Positions 11,139 through 24,126 are shown, counted from the first letter of the stretch. The stretch: 64,000 nucleotides of DNA from Sipunculus nudus (GCA_026874595.1 CM049307.1:93594330-93658329), one strand, 5' to 3'. Program-made: numbers and translations. Notes: a model not told the origin generated them from the sequence alone.

Positions 11139-12329
11139 CTGAAGAATAATATACAAGAAATCATGTTTTATTGAATACAATGCCAACCAATAATTTATAG
11201 AACTGATATTTCAAACCACAGAATAAAATATTCAGTCCCTCTTTTAGTGCCCGATTGCGTGGCAAGTCATTAATAATTCTTAGCAACTCCCATGAAAAAC
11301 CCCCACAGGATCAGGGTCAAAGCATTTTTTTTACAAAATTTAAGTCCTAGGCTCTTTCAACCTGTTTCATTTCTTCCTTATTTGGAGACAATCGTAATCT
11401 GTGTTTTTCTCTAATTTTCAATTTCAATTCTGAAGTATCTACAGTTTGGAATTTGGATGAGTTGTAATCTCTTTTAATTGATTAATAATCAGAATATGAC
11501 CTATTAGAACCATTCTTGGTAGCACTTCCTTCTTGCAATCGTATAAAAAAGAGGGTTTAGACGTCAGAAAATAAATAAACATAGTTTGAAATTAATATAC
11601 TGACAAACATTCATCAATATTAATTATTACCTTTACATACGCCAATGTAACAAGCAACCATTCCCAATTCAACTCCGATATAGATAAATACAAAAGTTAT
11701 TTTTTTTCCGAAAAAAATATTATGTTAGGCCTGTAAAGTGTAGTTTGAAACACATGAAACAAGTCGTGAACTGATGTTTTCGGACTTTTTAGTTGTAGAA
11801 GCGGCTGGAGCTTACGTCCTTCCGGGACCTTATAGAAAAGGTTTGGTCATGTTGTAAATAGCCTGGCAAGAATTAATTCTACACAGGCATAAATTCTCTT
11901 TTGTTTTAATATAATACTATATGGACCCGTGGATGCTTCCGGTATCAATTTCTTTTTATCAATGTGCTTCACATGATATAAAGATTACTTGTGCTGGAAT
12001 TCTCATGGAAACTCCTTCCCCAATTAATGACAGTACGCAAAGACAGGCAAACTATGCAATTCAACAAATCAAAGAGAGAAATGTTTTGAAAAAAAAGTGG
12101 GGCATATCGGATCTACGAATTATTTAATTATTATGATAAAGAATATGAGTACAACATCATCTTTACTGGAGTGAAGGCAATAAAATATACCGAACGATTG
12201 CATAAAGCAGGCGTCTACCGAAACAGTAATTGGAATTTAATAATAAGACTATAGCAAAATAAAGTTTAAAAAAGATACTTTGTATAAATTTAAGCTCAGA
12301 GCACATCACGGAAAATGTTTAAGTTTTTT

Positions 12330-13290
12330 TATTACCTCTTTTTTTTGTAAACTACAATTATACCATCTGTATTAAGTTCCAAGAAATGACCAGTGCAATG
12401 CAACAAAGTTTGTACCTATATCATGTAATCCACGTCTGCCTTATTGTAAAGACCACCCAGTGCAGTGTCGTCTGCGTAATCGAACAGTTTCAATCTTTAG
12501 AAATGGCTCTGCATTCATTAGTGTGCTAGGTGAATAAAATGGTGAAAACACATCCCTGAGAAGCTCCTGTATTAGGCTGAATTTATCTTGAAATGACATT
12601 ATTAAAAATGACAAACTGTCTTCTCTTTGTTTAAAAAATGTATCCAGACTATAATAAATTGATTAACATTCATACTCATTAGTTTCCTCAAAAGCACATG
12701 CGGTTGTATATTTTTGAAAGCACTTGAACCGTCTATAAATAAGATGTATGCAAACTTGCGATTTCCCTTGCCATTTGATGTATCAAGACATTAAGGAAGG
12801 TCATGAGTGATGAGAATCGTCGGGTCTTCAACACAGAATTCTGTTTTTTTTTAACTTATTTTCGAAAAATTCCTAAGAATAGCAGGGTGAAACCTGTGTG
12901 TCTCTGGTCTGAAATCATTTCATATATTGAGGATGGTGTTTTTTAAACAGTAAAATGATTTTAGAGGTTTTCAAAATGGTCATTACATATCCTGTGAATA
13001 GTGAAGTCTGATATAATCGAGTATAAATTTGGGATTCAGAGCCAATTTCTTTCTACATATTTTGAAGATCTTTCCACCTAAGTGGTCCGGCCCAGTAGTT
13101 TTGCAAAAATTTACACTGTTAAAAACGTCTTGTGTGTTAATTTGCATACATGTATCCTATATTATATCAAGATCGTATAACAGTAGTGCACACGTCTGGA
13201 AACTTGTGTTTAATAAATCGCCCATAAAACCCGTTCAGTCCAATGCGGTATTCCTACAGGTACTCTGATTCAGGTGAAATGGTTCTCTTA
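12330..13290 (-). pseudogene. LINE reverse transcriptase, decayed (unit 3)
   Basis: Third copy of the same decayed reverse transcriptase, with the same blocks in the same order and the same breaks as units 1 and 2. Confidence 0.82.
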
Positions 13291-13408
13291 AGATAGACAG
13301 TCAAGGTTTTAAACTTTTCTGATTTTGTATCATCAAGTTCTGTACTTTACGCTTATAGTTCTGTTCACCCCTACAGATACATTCCCTTATCTCCCGTATT
13401 TTGCTTAC

Positions 13409-13468
13409 CAGTTGGTGCTAAAGTTCTGGTTGGAGCCATGGTTTGGGCCGATGTGGTCGTTTGGGCCA
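13409..13468 (-). CDS. PTS-rich mini-exon a, unit 3
   Basis: Third copy of exon a, unchanged in frame and splice borders. Confidence 0.6.
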
Positions 13469-14179
13469 CTGAAGAATAATATATATTTGTTAATAATCCT
13501 GTTTTATTGGATGCAATGCAAACCAATCAAGAATTAAACTAATTTTTCAAATTGCCTTTGCTTTCTCCTTCCACAGAATAGAATATTCAATCTTTACTTG
13601 CTGCGGTTCCTATTTTAGTGCTCGCTGGCGTATCCATACATTAATAATTTACTAGCAACTTGCGTGAAAAAACACGGTAGGAGAGGTGTTTCAAAGCAAA
13701 ATTTTCTGTACATTTCATTTAAACTCCATTTTTGGGATAGAAGATTACTGACATAAGGTAGGCCAGCGGGCATGAAATGCATGATAATCTAACTTTTAGC
13801 ATCCATAAGGATGCTCGCGAGGATCATATAAAGCTTTCTAAAATTAATGTCACCAAACACATCTTCAAATGGGAAAAGTGGTACCCCTGTGGACAAATGT
13901 TAAAATTATTAAAAATTTCACTATTAAATTAAATATTTTTTATGGTGTCCACAACACTTGTGAAGAACTGGCATGGCCGTTTTTTTTATAAATATTTGCA
14001 TGGTTGTTCGACTTCTGTATTAACTATGCTACAAACACAATGGATTGCCAATGACCTCCATGATCTTATTATTTTTTGTTATTCTTGTATACCACATATT
14101 AAGTACGTTCAAAGGCACTTTATATAAACGAAATCATAGAAAGAATATACCTAGAACGGATACCAAAAAAGACGGGGGA

Positions 14180-14665
14180 AATACTAGAATTAAGACACAT
14201 TGTTGTGTGCTAAAAATAAAGGTTTCTTAAAAGTGTCAACTGAACTAGAGTCTCTGACATTGGATGGTAGGTTTGTTCCACAGACTAGATCGCTCCAACA
14301 AAAACAGCTATTGCCATTAATAGCAGTTCTAACACGAGGGGAGACCAGAGTGAGAGAGTTTTGTCACCTGAGCTTTCTGGTTGGAGAATACATCCTGCAT
14401 TTTACGAACATATCCTGGGGCCTGGCCATTGGGCCTTATAAGTACATAACAGTATCTTAAAGTCAAGTCTGCTGAGAATAGGAAACCAATACAAGTCCTT
14501 CAGAACTAGAGTAATGTGACTATGACGTGATTCTCTACTGATAATTCTGGCTGTTGTATTCTGAACGCCTTGCATTTTATTAATCAATGTGTTTGGCACT
14601 CCGTGCAAAAACAAATTACAATTATCCAACTTGGATGTTACAAGTGAAAGAAATAAACGTTTTGA
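14180..14665 (-). pseudogene. Second LINE C-terminal fragment (unit 3)
   Basis: Third copy of the L2/CR1-like fragment, with the same breaks as in units 1 and 2. Confidence 0.8.
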
Positions 14666-15440
14666 TTAGAGCATTATATATTTAATTTTGCATGTGATAT
14701 TTCTAATTTTATTTTCTCCGTTAAATAGTGTTGCTGATTGGATTTTCGTTTCATTCCATTTCATTTTTCTTTAGTTCTAGGACCATTGTGTAGTTTTATA
14801 TAAACTATAGGGACTATTCCAGACACTAAATGTATGTGGAATAAACGATTCCGAGAAAAGACATGTCATACATCTGAAATAATCTAAATCATGACCGTTT
14901 CCTAGAGGAGACTGCACACGTTTTGTGAATAAGTCTGGGGACATACTGTGCCGAAAACTGTGCAGCAAGTCTATTGATCATTTTATATAACATTGTCAAT
15001 ATGGGTTGTTCTCTACAGACCTACTTTTACATCCATCCAAATTCATTATAAATTTCCCGATCACTGGATTTTTATGTTACCCGGTAACAACCCTGGTTGC
15101 ATAAGACTGAATCATGTCCAGTGTATTTGAATATGTCTCTTTGACATACGTTCATATGACACTTCCATCATCTAATATAGCCGATCAAAGGATTTATTTA
15201 TTACCTTTAACATTAGCCTATCAAGTGGGTACTTTAATTTCTTGAATATATCAATTATATTTTATGCTTTTTTGCATACGTCTGAAAAGTGACAGGACAA
15301 TTGGGAAAAATAGCTTTAGGTTTTGCCGGAATAAACACAACAAGCCACTGATCTTCCTCCGGGGTAGATTCTATCATCGACCATTGACCTGAACTAGAGA
15401 GTGCTTCACTTATGCTTAATACGACATGTATTTTGCTTAC

Positions 15441-15500
15441 CAGTTGGTGCTGGAGATGTGGTTGGAGTCATGGTGGGGGCCGGTGTGGTCGTTGGGGCCA
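15441..15500 (-). CDS. PTS-rich mini-exon b, unit 3
   Basis: Third copy of exon b, unchanged in frame and splice borders. Confidence 0.66.
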
Positions 15501-16024
15501 CTGAAGAATATTATACATGAAATCATGTTTTATTGAATACAATGTCAACCAATAATTAATAGAACTGATATTTTAAATGGCCTTTGATTTGTCCTTCCAT
15601 AGAATAAGATGTTCAGTCCTTTCGAGCTGCGGTCCCCCGTTAAGTGCTCGTTGGCGTTGCAAGTCATTAATAATTTACTAGCAACTCGCATGTGAAAAAC
15701 CACAGCAGGACCAGTGTCTAAGCAATTTTGTTCACAAAATTTCATTAAAACTTCTAATTCCTTTATAGGAAATACATATATCCGGCAATCCAGCGAGCAC
15801 AAATTGCCGAAATACTGTAAGATTTTGCCGGATTAAATACTACCAGCCACTGAGTTGAACAATTTGATGAAAATTGTTATAAGAGAAACATATCTCTACT
15901 GCTTTGAGGCAACTGCGAAATATATGCTGAATATTTCTGCATCCGAGGAAGACCCTAACATCTCCCATCGACATAAATCAGAGAATGTAACACTAAAGCT
16001 TAATACGACAGGTAATTTGCTTAC

Positions 16025-16084
16025 CAGTTGGTGCTGGAGTTGTTGCTGGAGCCATGGCAGGGGGTGGTGTGGTCGTTGGATCCA
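16025..16084 (-). CDS. PTS-rich mini-exon c, unit 3
   Basis: Third copy of exon c, the most upstream PTS exon visible in the array in transcript order. The nine exons together would encode about 180 residues of PTS-rich sequence. Confidence 0.64.
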
Positions 16085-16437
16085 CTGAAGAATAATATAC
16101 AAGAAATCATGTTTTATTGAATACAATGCCAACCAATAATTTATAGAACTGATATTTCAAACCACAGAATAAAATATTCAGTCCCTCTTTTAGTGCCCGA
16201 TTGCGTTGCAAGTCATTAATAATTCTTAGCAACTCCCATGAAAAACCCCCACAGGATCAGGGTCAAAGCATTTTTTTTTACAAAATTTAAGTCCTAGGCT
16301 CTTTCAACCTGTTTCATTTCTTCCTTATTTGGAGACAATCGTAATCTGTGTTTTTCTCTAATTTTCAATTTCAATTCTGAAGTATCTACAGTTTGGAATT
16401 TGGATGAGTTGTAATCTCTTTTAATTGATTAATAATC

Positions 16438-18339
16438 AGAATATGACCTATTAGAACCATTCTTGGTAGCACTTCCTTCTTGCAATCGTATAAAAAAGAG
16501 GGTTTAGACGTCAGAAAATAAATAAACATAGTTTGAAATTAATATACTGACAAACATTCATCAATATTAATTATTACCTTTACATACGCCAATGTAACAA
16601 GCAACCATTCCCAATTCAACTCCGATATAGATAAATACAAAAGTTATTTTTTTTCCGAAAAAAATATTATGTTAGGCCTGTAAAGTGTAGTTTGAAACAC
16701 ATGAAACAAGTCGTGAACTGATGTTTTCGGACTTTTTAGTTGTAGAAGCGGCTGGAGCTTACGTCCTTCCGGGACCTTATAGAAAAGGTTTGGTCATGTT
16801 GTAAATAGCCTGGCAAGAATTAATTCTACACAGGCATAAATTCTCTTTTGTTTTAATATACTATATGGACCCGTGGATGCTTCCGGTATCAATTTCTTTT
16901 TATCAATGTGCTTCACATGATATAAAGATTACTTGTGCTGGAATTCTCATGGAAACTCCTTCCCCAATTAATGACAGTACGCAAAGACAGGCAAACTATG
17001 CAATTCAACAAATCAAAGAGAGAAATGTTTTGAAAAAAAAGTGGGGCATATCGGATCTACGAATTATTTAATTATTATGATAAAGAATATGAGTACAACA
17101 TCATCTTTACTGGAGTGAAGGCAATAAAATATACCGAACGATTGCATAAAGCAGGCGTCTACCGAAACAGTAATTGGAATTTAATAATAAGACTATAGCA
17201 AAATAAAGTTTAAAAAAGATACTTTGTATAAATTTAAGCTCAGAGCACATCACGGAAAATGTTTAAGTTTTTTTATTACCTCTTTTTTTTTGTAAACTAC
17301 AATTATACCATCTGTATTAAGTTCCAAGAAATGACCAGTGCAACGCAACAAAGTTTGTACCTATATCATGTAATCCACGTCTGCCTTATTGTAAAGACCA
17401 CCCAGTGCAGTGTCGTCTGCGTAATCGAACAGTTTCAATCTTTATAAATGGCTCTGCATTCATTAGTGTGCTAGGTGAATAAAATGGTGAAAACACATCC
17501 CTGAGAAGCTCCTGTATTAGGCTGAATTTATATTGAAATGACATTATTAAAAATGACAAACTGTCTTCTCTTTGTTTAAAAAATGTATCCAGACTATAAT
17601 AAATTGATTAACATTCATACTCATTAGTTTCCTCAAAAGCACATGCGGTTGTATATTATTGAAAGCACTTGAACCGTCTATAAATAAGATGTATGCAAAC
17701 TTGCGATTTCCCTTGCCATTTGATGTATCAAGGAAGATTAAGGAAGGTCATGAGTGATGAGAATCGTCGGGTCTTCAACACAGAATTCTGGTTTTTTTAA
17801 CTTATTTTCGAAAAATTCCTAAGAATAGCAGGGTGAAACCTGTGTGTCTCTGGTCTGAAATCATTTCATATATTGAGGATGGTGTTTTTTAAACAGTAAA
17901 ATGATTTTAGAGGTTTTCAAAATGGTCATTACATATCCTGTGAATAGTGAAGTCTGATATAATCGAGTATAAATTTGGGATTCAGAGCCAATTTCTTTCT
18001 ACATATTTTGAAGATCTTTCCACCTAAGTGGTCCGGCCCAGTAGTTTTGCAAAAATTTACACTGTTAAAAACGTCTTGTGTGTTAATTTGCATACATGTA
18101 TCCTATATTATATCAAGATCGTATAACAGTAGTGCACACGTCTGGAAACTTGTGTTTAATAAATCGCCCATAAAACCCGTTCAGTCCAATGCGGTATTCC
18201 TACAGGTACTCTGATTCAGGTGAAATGGTTCTCTTAAGATAGACAGTCAAGGTTTTAAACTTTTCTGATTTTGTATCATCAAGTTCTGTACTTTACGCTT
18301 ATAGTTCTGTTCACCCCTACAGATACATTCCCTTATCTC
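16438..18339. repeat. Tandem array unit 4 (partial, end of array)
   Basis: Partial copy matching positions 1 to about 1900 of unit 1. Identity stops abruptly at 18339: units 1-3 continue into the flank of PTS exon a, while this copy continues into unique sequence encoding the endonuclease part of the same LINE. The breakpoint therefore lies inside a LINE. No PTS exon is present in this partial copy. Confidence 0.93.
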
Positions 18340-18900
18340 TCTCTTTATATTATTCAACTGATAACAATCTTTGTCAAGTAAGCATTTCTGTGCACATGTT
18401 ATAACTCCTTAAGTTCTTTAGTAACCCATGGCTTTCCGTTTTGATTACATGTTATTTCTCTTTTTCACACTAAAATGTATGTAACTAGTAATGGAGTCGA
18501 TATTATTATCTTGGCATGATGTCATGACAAAAACAACTCCAAGGCAGTTGTTTCTACAAAGAACTGCATTTTACCACAGGTATCCTGATCCACCACTTTC
18601 ACAGTTTTGTCACAGGTTTACATTATTTGTGTTTCTGTTTATACTTAGTGAAACGGTGAAGAATATTTTGATCTGATTCGGCTATATAACTATTTGTTAC
18701 AAAAAAACAGATCCAGGCTATAATTAACTCTTAAGCGACACTGAACTGCTGATAATGTGGAACAGTTTTCTGGAATTCACAATGATTGAAATAACCATAG
18801 ACAATTATAAGGCAGTTCGGGCATTAACTTTCACAGTCCTTGATCTGATCATACAATATGCTTGAAACTGCTTTCTATCATCATCACCTGGTACATACAC
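17277..18900 (-). pseudogene. LINE with endonuclease and reverse transcriptase remnants
   Basis: This is the longest version of the LINE. Positions 17277-18236 match the reverse transcriptase remnant of units 1-3. Beyond the array end (18339) the minus strand continues with broken pieces that fit the endonuclease end and the linker to the reverse transcriptase: an HCEFQKTVPHYQQF-like block near 18800-18750, an SLDLF block near 18710, and a KPWVTKELKEL block near 18445-18405. Several frameshifts and stops lie between them. It probably represents the original insertion, parts of which were carried into the tandem units. Family placement (Rex1/CR1-like) is inference from these motifs. Confidence 0.7.
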
Positions 18901-19139
18901 ATTAAATTTTTTTTCATACTTCCACGGCCAGATTCTCTCCAAACATTATGAATGAGAGCTTGGTATGATAGAATTCAATTTGTCTCACAATCTTATTTTA
19001 GATTGTGGATTAATGGGTTTGCTGATGTAGTTTTTAAGTTCATTAAAAATTACAAGATATTTCAGATTTCAAATAATTATAACATGTTCCAAATATTGTC
19101 TGCTTCACGCATTTCATTCACAAATCATTTACGGATATG

Positions 19140-21045
19140 AACCTGCGCATGTTTTGGGAGTCCACGCGCACGCATATTCATTACATTTTCATTGTCGTTA
19201 TATCAAAACGCACACTTCAGGTACCGTTGAATTTACTGTTAACTCTTTGGACATAATCTCATTTTTAATTAAATATAACTATTTCATACAATTAGAAAAG
19301 ATATATGTTAATGACAACATATATATACATTGAAGTTAAAATCTCCCGTAAGCTCCATTCAAGGAATTATTTTGCTTTTTTTGGCATTATTTTTCTTATT
19401 TCGCGTTCGAATTCAGAACAAACCATTCCATTTAAGCCCCAAATGCATGCATGGAGTCCTGAATTATTCCCAGTAACAAAATGAGGATAGCCTTAGTAGC
19501 ATAGTTTAGAAATCTGTACTTTAAAGTTAATATCTCCTACGGAAAATCTCCCGAATCATGTTAAACACTATTCGATGGAGCGATAGTGAAATATATTGCT
19601 TTTAACAGAGCCACTGCGATCAGTCTTAGCAGCAGCCTTTCATTGGGCACAATGTATGCACTATGTGTGATTACTTAACCTGTGAAAAAGATATAACTGA
19701 AGACGTATAAAATTAAACGTATTATAAAAGGTTAGAGGAGAAACATAAAGTATATGATTTCGGGTTGTTACTTACAAGATATCAAGTGTACAATTGAAAG
19801 TGAAAGGGCTAAAGAATAATGGAAAGTATATAGGCCTAGCATGGGGATGCTACTGCTAACATGTCCTTTCAAGTTCTGTTTTAGACTCTGAATGTTTAGA
19901 TATTTACGTTTAGATATTGTTGCTCTAAATCTTGCTAAAATTAGAAAGTTTTCACTGCAGTCTACAATAGCATTATCATTGCATCTCCATATATTTGTGC
20001 TGATCTTTTTAATGTGTTAGCACGGGCGAAGAATATTTACAACATGTTGATTATAATTGTTTACTGCTTGGAGGTTTTAGATTTTAAATTTCCTTAGACG
20101 AAGGCCCATATTACCCTGCGATTGTAAAGAATAAAAAACTAAAGAACACAAAGCACCAAGACGAAAGAGACCCATGAGCACAGAAGAAAATGGACTCGAA
20201 CTAGCACTGCAAAGCTGGCAGGATAGCCTGGAACAACAGCAGCTATCGGGGGGGGGGGGGGGGGGGGACTGCCTTGACACCAGCTTTCAACAAATCTCGC
20301 CTGACTTTGGCCTTCACAAGTGGTGTTTTGCAGATAGACGCTTCGACTCCTCCTGAACTGACGTGACCCATTTCGAAGATAATTACGCACGACCCTTTAA
20401 AGCAATCAAGTTTCTGATAATCAACTTGTTAGATGATTTCTGAAATGTAACACTATGGCTCAATTTGACTGCGTAAGACAGCAAAGTATCTCAAGATATG
20501 AATACATTATTTATTTTACAGATTTTAAAACATTATAATAACAAATATGAGGAACACTTCGCGGGTCGAATAGTGACGTTTGGCAATACGTTGGGCCAAG
20601 AGAAATCATCGACCCCGGAAAACCCCTACATACAACTTTAATATCTAAGCTAGGAAATACACCCGGGTCACTAGTGCAGAGAGTCGAGGATTTTCCCACT
20701 GAAGTTAAAAAAAAATCCTTTATTTGTCTACACAATTTTTAATCTCACGTGCCTGACTATAACAAGTAGAAACACCCACCTAGAAGTCAGTCCCAAGCGT
20801 TTTGTTTCAAGCTGGCTTTATATTTCGAAACCCATCAAAGTAGACTTGAAATACAAGAAAATTACCCTGCATGATTTATATTTTAATTTGCATTTCTGCA
20901 AATACCTTCCCTCACTTACCTTAATTTATCACTTTTTTTTACCCGAAAATGAGATCAAAGTGAATTTGTTCTTTTCTCTTATAAATCATTTCTTTTTATT
21001 TAATACAATTTTATTTAGATTTTTATTGTTGATCATAACACCAAC
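19140..21045. other. Gene-poor stretch with a 20-base G tract
   Basis: No exon or transposon was recognised apart from a run of 20 G at 20248-20267. Short frames crossing the G run give poly-Gly or poly-Pro and are not credible. The stretch would be intronic if the exon at 21046 belongs with the PTS exons. Confidence 0.5.
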
Positions 21046-21138
21046 CTGAACCTCCCGAACCAGGTAAACCGGAACCAGCTGGATCGGTGCCGCTGCCAAC
21101 GCTGCTTAAGCCACTTGAATCAAAACTGCTTCCGTGCA
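21046..21138 (-). CDS. Ser/Gly-rich exon candidate, phase 1-1
   Basis: A 93-nt exon candidate on the minus strand. The acceptor is GCAATTTAG, followed by two bases, 30 full codons and one base, then a GTTGGT donor, weaker than consensus. The codons give a Ser/Gly-rich, low-complexity peptide beginning HGSSFDSSGLSS and ending PAGSGLPGSGGS, with some Asp and Pro. Phase is 1-1, as in the nine PTS exons 5 kb downstream on the same strand, so it could be an upstream exon of the same mucin-like or linker-rich secreted protein. Local G+C is well above its surroundings. No family assignment is possible. Confidence 0.5.
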
Positions 21139-22030
21139 CTAAATTGCGAAGTCACAATCATATATAACTTGTAAAATGTAAAATCAATGATCATGAAATG
21201 TTACAATAATAATAATAGAGCACATCCTTTCCTGATCATTAGTTTTGGAGCACATTTCCCTGTTTAATTTCGAAACATGTTGCATTGTATCCGCAGTATG
21301 GGGTTTTCTTGTAGCCTTTATGGGGCCATATTCCTTCCTTTATCCCTAAAGATTCATTAAAATATGACACGGGCATATTATTAGTTCTAAACTTGTTTCA
21401 AAATAATGTCAGCCTAAATGTATAAGTCTACTAAACTATAGTTTCTGAATTTATGTAAAAGAGCATACATTAAACAAGTATGTACAGGCAAATTGAATGT
21501 TTTATAAATATTATCTTTACAGTGTCTTTTACTTCATAGCATCTTGGTATCATTAGATTCGTAGAAATTCTCCAAATTCAATAATAAAATAGAAGGCTTT
21601 TAAAATTGGCCACAGATATAACACATGTTACTGCTTCAAGGCCAATATACTATATATCATTATATGTACCTCATGTTCTTCAAAATTCTATTGATGCCAA
21701 CACTGTAAAAGGATAATTTAAAATAAGGAAGTTATTGTTCAGTGCAATGTCGTTCCACAGGAAATATCAGAATTGGGTACGCGATTTGTAAAAAAAATCG
21801 ATTTTCAGGGTGTTTATCACGTTTGCAATCACTTGATAATGAGTATAGGACACCTCAAAGAAGAGAACAAAGGGCTCTCTAAAATTCTTTAGTTTGACCG
21901 AAGGCGATAGGATTGAGGTCAGTGCTGCCTGTAGGTCCGTGAGAATTGTTTCATGTCGGCGCAGATTTAAACCAGTTTCTTTAGAATCATTAATGCTGTA
22001 TTCATCAAAAGCAACGCACCTGTATGCTTA
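21139..22030. other. Unassigned A+T-rich sequence
   Basis: No exon, RNA gene or transposon signature was recognised in this stretch. Confidence 0.5.
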
Positions 22031-22039
22031 ATTTTTCAT

Positions 22040-22940
22040 TTTTTTTCTATTGAGGCTTGTCCAGGTTTTTTGTATTCATGCGATCGAACAAAAGGCCAAG
22101 GACGGTCAGGGGATGTGACTTCAACAGCAGTATATAGGCTGTAACCCGGACAATAAAAAAAACTCCTGGGTTGGCACCCTTGATGATGTAGTCTGACAAA
22201 TTATCAGTCCAGTAGGAGGGTCCGAAGCCGCCTGTGAACAGGACGTTTCCCGTTGTATGACTTATCGAAGTCTGCGGCAACTATTGTAAATATTGTCTCA
22301 AAACGGACTTGTGAGTTACTGTTGTAGTTTCAGATGGACTTGTAGCTTCTGCTGTGTATCTGCCGGGGACAAATTTTACTTTGGTGTTTGTTAGAGGAAC
22401 CAGATATTCTCGTGTGCTGAGGCATATTCAAGTACAGATTACGCTGGCAGACGTTGGCTGTCTGGGCTTCGTCAAAGTGAAGACCGTGTCAGGCCAGGTA
22501 TTTGCTTCATGGCAAGGGGCGCCTGTACGCGTGTATAAGGGTGAACCGAGTGGACTTGAGAAGTCACGTGGGTGACGATTATGTGAGGTGTGGCCTAGGG
22601 CCAACCTTCTGTGTACTTCACATAGAGCTTGTGGACTCTGTGAATCTGTATTTTGTGATTTGAACTTAGTGATTATTATTGTCCCTCGAGCATGGACGGC
22701 CTCCAGAGTATGTAAGTTTACCTTGATTATACTCCTTAGTGTAAATTACACGCGTTCTCATCTTTGTTTATGTATGTGTAAGCTTCAGCCAGTTTGGGAA
22801 CCTTTCAATAGAACCTGTTTTGTTTATCATTAGGGCAGGGGTATGACAACTTGGGGGACTCATTATTAGTCCACGGACTTTGTTCATTTTTTTTTCTCAT
22901 GAGGCGTGTCCAAGTTTTTTTTTTTGTATTCACGTGTTAT
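22040..22940. repeat. G+C-richer block between 45-bp direct repeats
   Basis: A similar sequence of about 45 bases (T-rich run, then TGAGGCTTGTCCAGG or TGAGGCGTGTCCAAG, a T run and TGTATTCA) occurs at about 22030-22080 and about 22880-22935. The 800 bases between are noticeably richer in G+C than their surroundings. A plus-strand frame from about 22324 to 22575 stays open (includes FVRGTRYSRVLRHIQVQ), but no domain was recognised. This could be a mobile-element remnant or a solo repeat pair; the evidence is limited. Confidence 0.35.
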
Positions 22941-24110
22941 GTCACGTGCTGTCACTGATACTCTCTCTTATACTGTCTCTAATACTATGGATAGAAATAT
23001 TTTGTGTTGTTTTCCTTTAAAATTATTTCTTTCTGTTTGCGTTTGTACGATACGAAGTAACATACATCAGTCATCTTTTGAGGGTAATGTCCAATTTTGA
23101 TATACAAACTTGTGTAAAGGCTTTTGTTATTTCCAAGTCCCGTCAATTAAAAAAAAATAATTCAATGAGATTTCCATTGCGGGGGAGTGCTGTATATCAT
23201 TATTTTGTTGAGCTTGGTACATCTGCTTTCCTAGGCATTTTGTCAAATGACGCGTCAACTGACAAATTTAAAGAACGTTTTTGTGCCAATATATACAACT
23301 AAAATGTATAGCATTATTTGAAATCTTTGTAGAAGCAGTATGTGGTACATTCGTTTTCTTTTTATATGACGAGATTGATGCAGAAATGGATTAAATGACA
23401 TGATGTTATGAATAACATAAAACATATTCCAAGATCATATTTAATGGTTAAGAGTTCTTGGAAACACCTAAGCTAGTAGGGGATGTTTTTAATGTTGAAT
23501 ATTTTATGCTTGTATGGTAAACATTAACGCTCTGACATGTCCTTATACCTCAGGTGTTTACATGCAGTTTGTCTGAGTGCGAAGGTGGGTAAAGATATTT
23601 ATGGGATTTTTATTAAATTGTTAAGGAAATCTGGATTGCAATCATATATTTCTGTTCCATTGGAAGAATTCCTTCCACTCTTTTGTCCCTGCCTGGCTGA
23701 GAGATACTGTTTAACAGGTATCCAGTAACTAGAATTATTGAACCGTGACATGCTTTCTTCGTCTTGCAGTGTAGATTCATAAAAGGTTTTAGCCTTTCAT
23801 ATGATAATTGTGATATTTTCTTTATGAAAAGTTTCAAATGGAAACACCTTGCCTTGGTGTTTCCACTGTCTGCTAAATGAGAATGAGCCACAAAGAGAGA
23901 ATCTAGATATTTTCATAATTAGACATTCTGTATTTGAGGCCATAAGACAAATAAGAGCACATTTCTCAGATTTATCATTGCGGTAATGACAGGTTTTGAA
24001 CATTGGGCTTCACTTTCAACACTTGACCACCAGCCTATGTCACTCAAGAAAGTGCGCCGATTAAATATTACTAAGTTAAAAAAAAACTAAATTGAATTGG
24101 CGTCGTCTCT
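22940..24110. other. Unassigned stretch with short broken frames
   Basis: Several open stretches of 60-90 codons on both strands, without recognisable motifs or splice context. They may be relics of a mobile element, given the repeat to the left and the Tigger element to the right. Confidence 0.3.
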
Positions 24111-24126
24111 TATTATTCAAAAATTA

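Larger units (their letters stand above)
6546..11490. repeat. Tandem array unit 2 (short form)
   Basis: Near-identical direct copy of unit 1, with a constant offset of 6544 over most of its length. It lacks the 1.6 kb segment found at 4800-6398; the deletion junction is at 11343/11344, where sequence matching 4799 runs straight into sequence matching 6399 with about one shared base. A one-base loss near 7080, compared with the other units, breaks a small frame that stays open in units 1, 3 and 4, which argues against that frame being a gene. Confidence 0.95.
11491..16437. repeat. Tandem array unit 3 (short form)
   Basis: Near-identical direct copy, offset 4946 from unit 2 for most of its length. 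It carries the same 1.6 kb deletion (junction 16290/16291), so units 2 and 3 share a more recent common origin with each other than with unit 1, or one was copied from the other after the deletion. Confidence 0.95.

Noticed and set aside
20077-20390. Pro-rich and Gly-rich frames around the G run
   Set aside because: Created by the 20-base G tract; not credible proteins.
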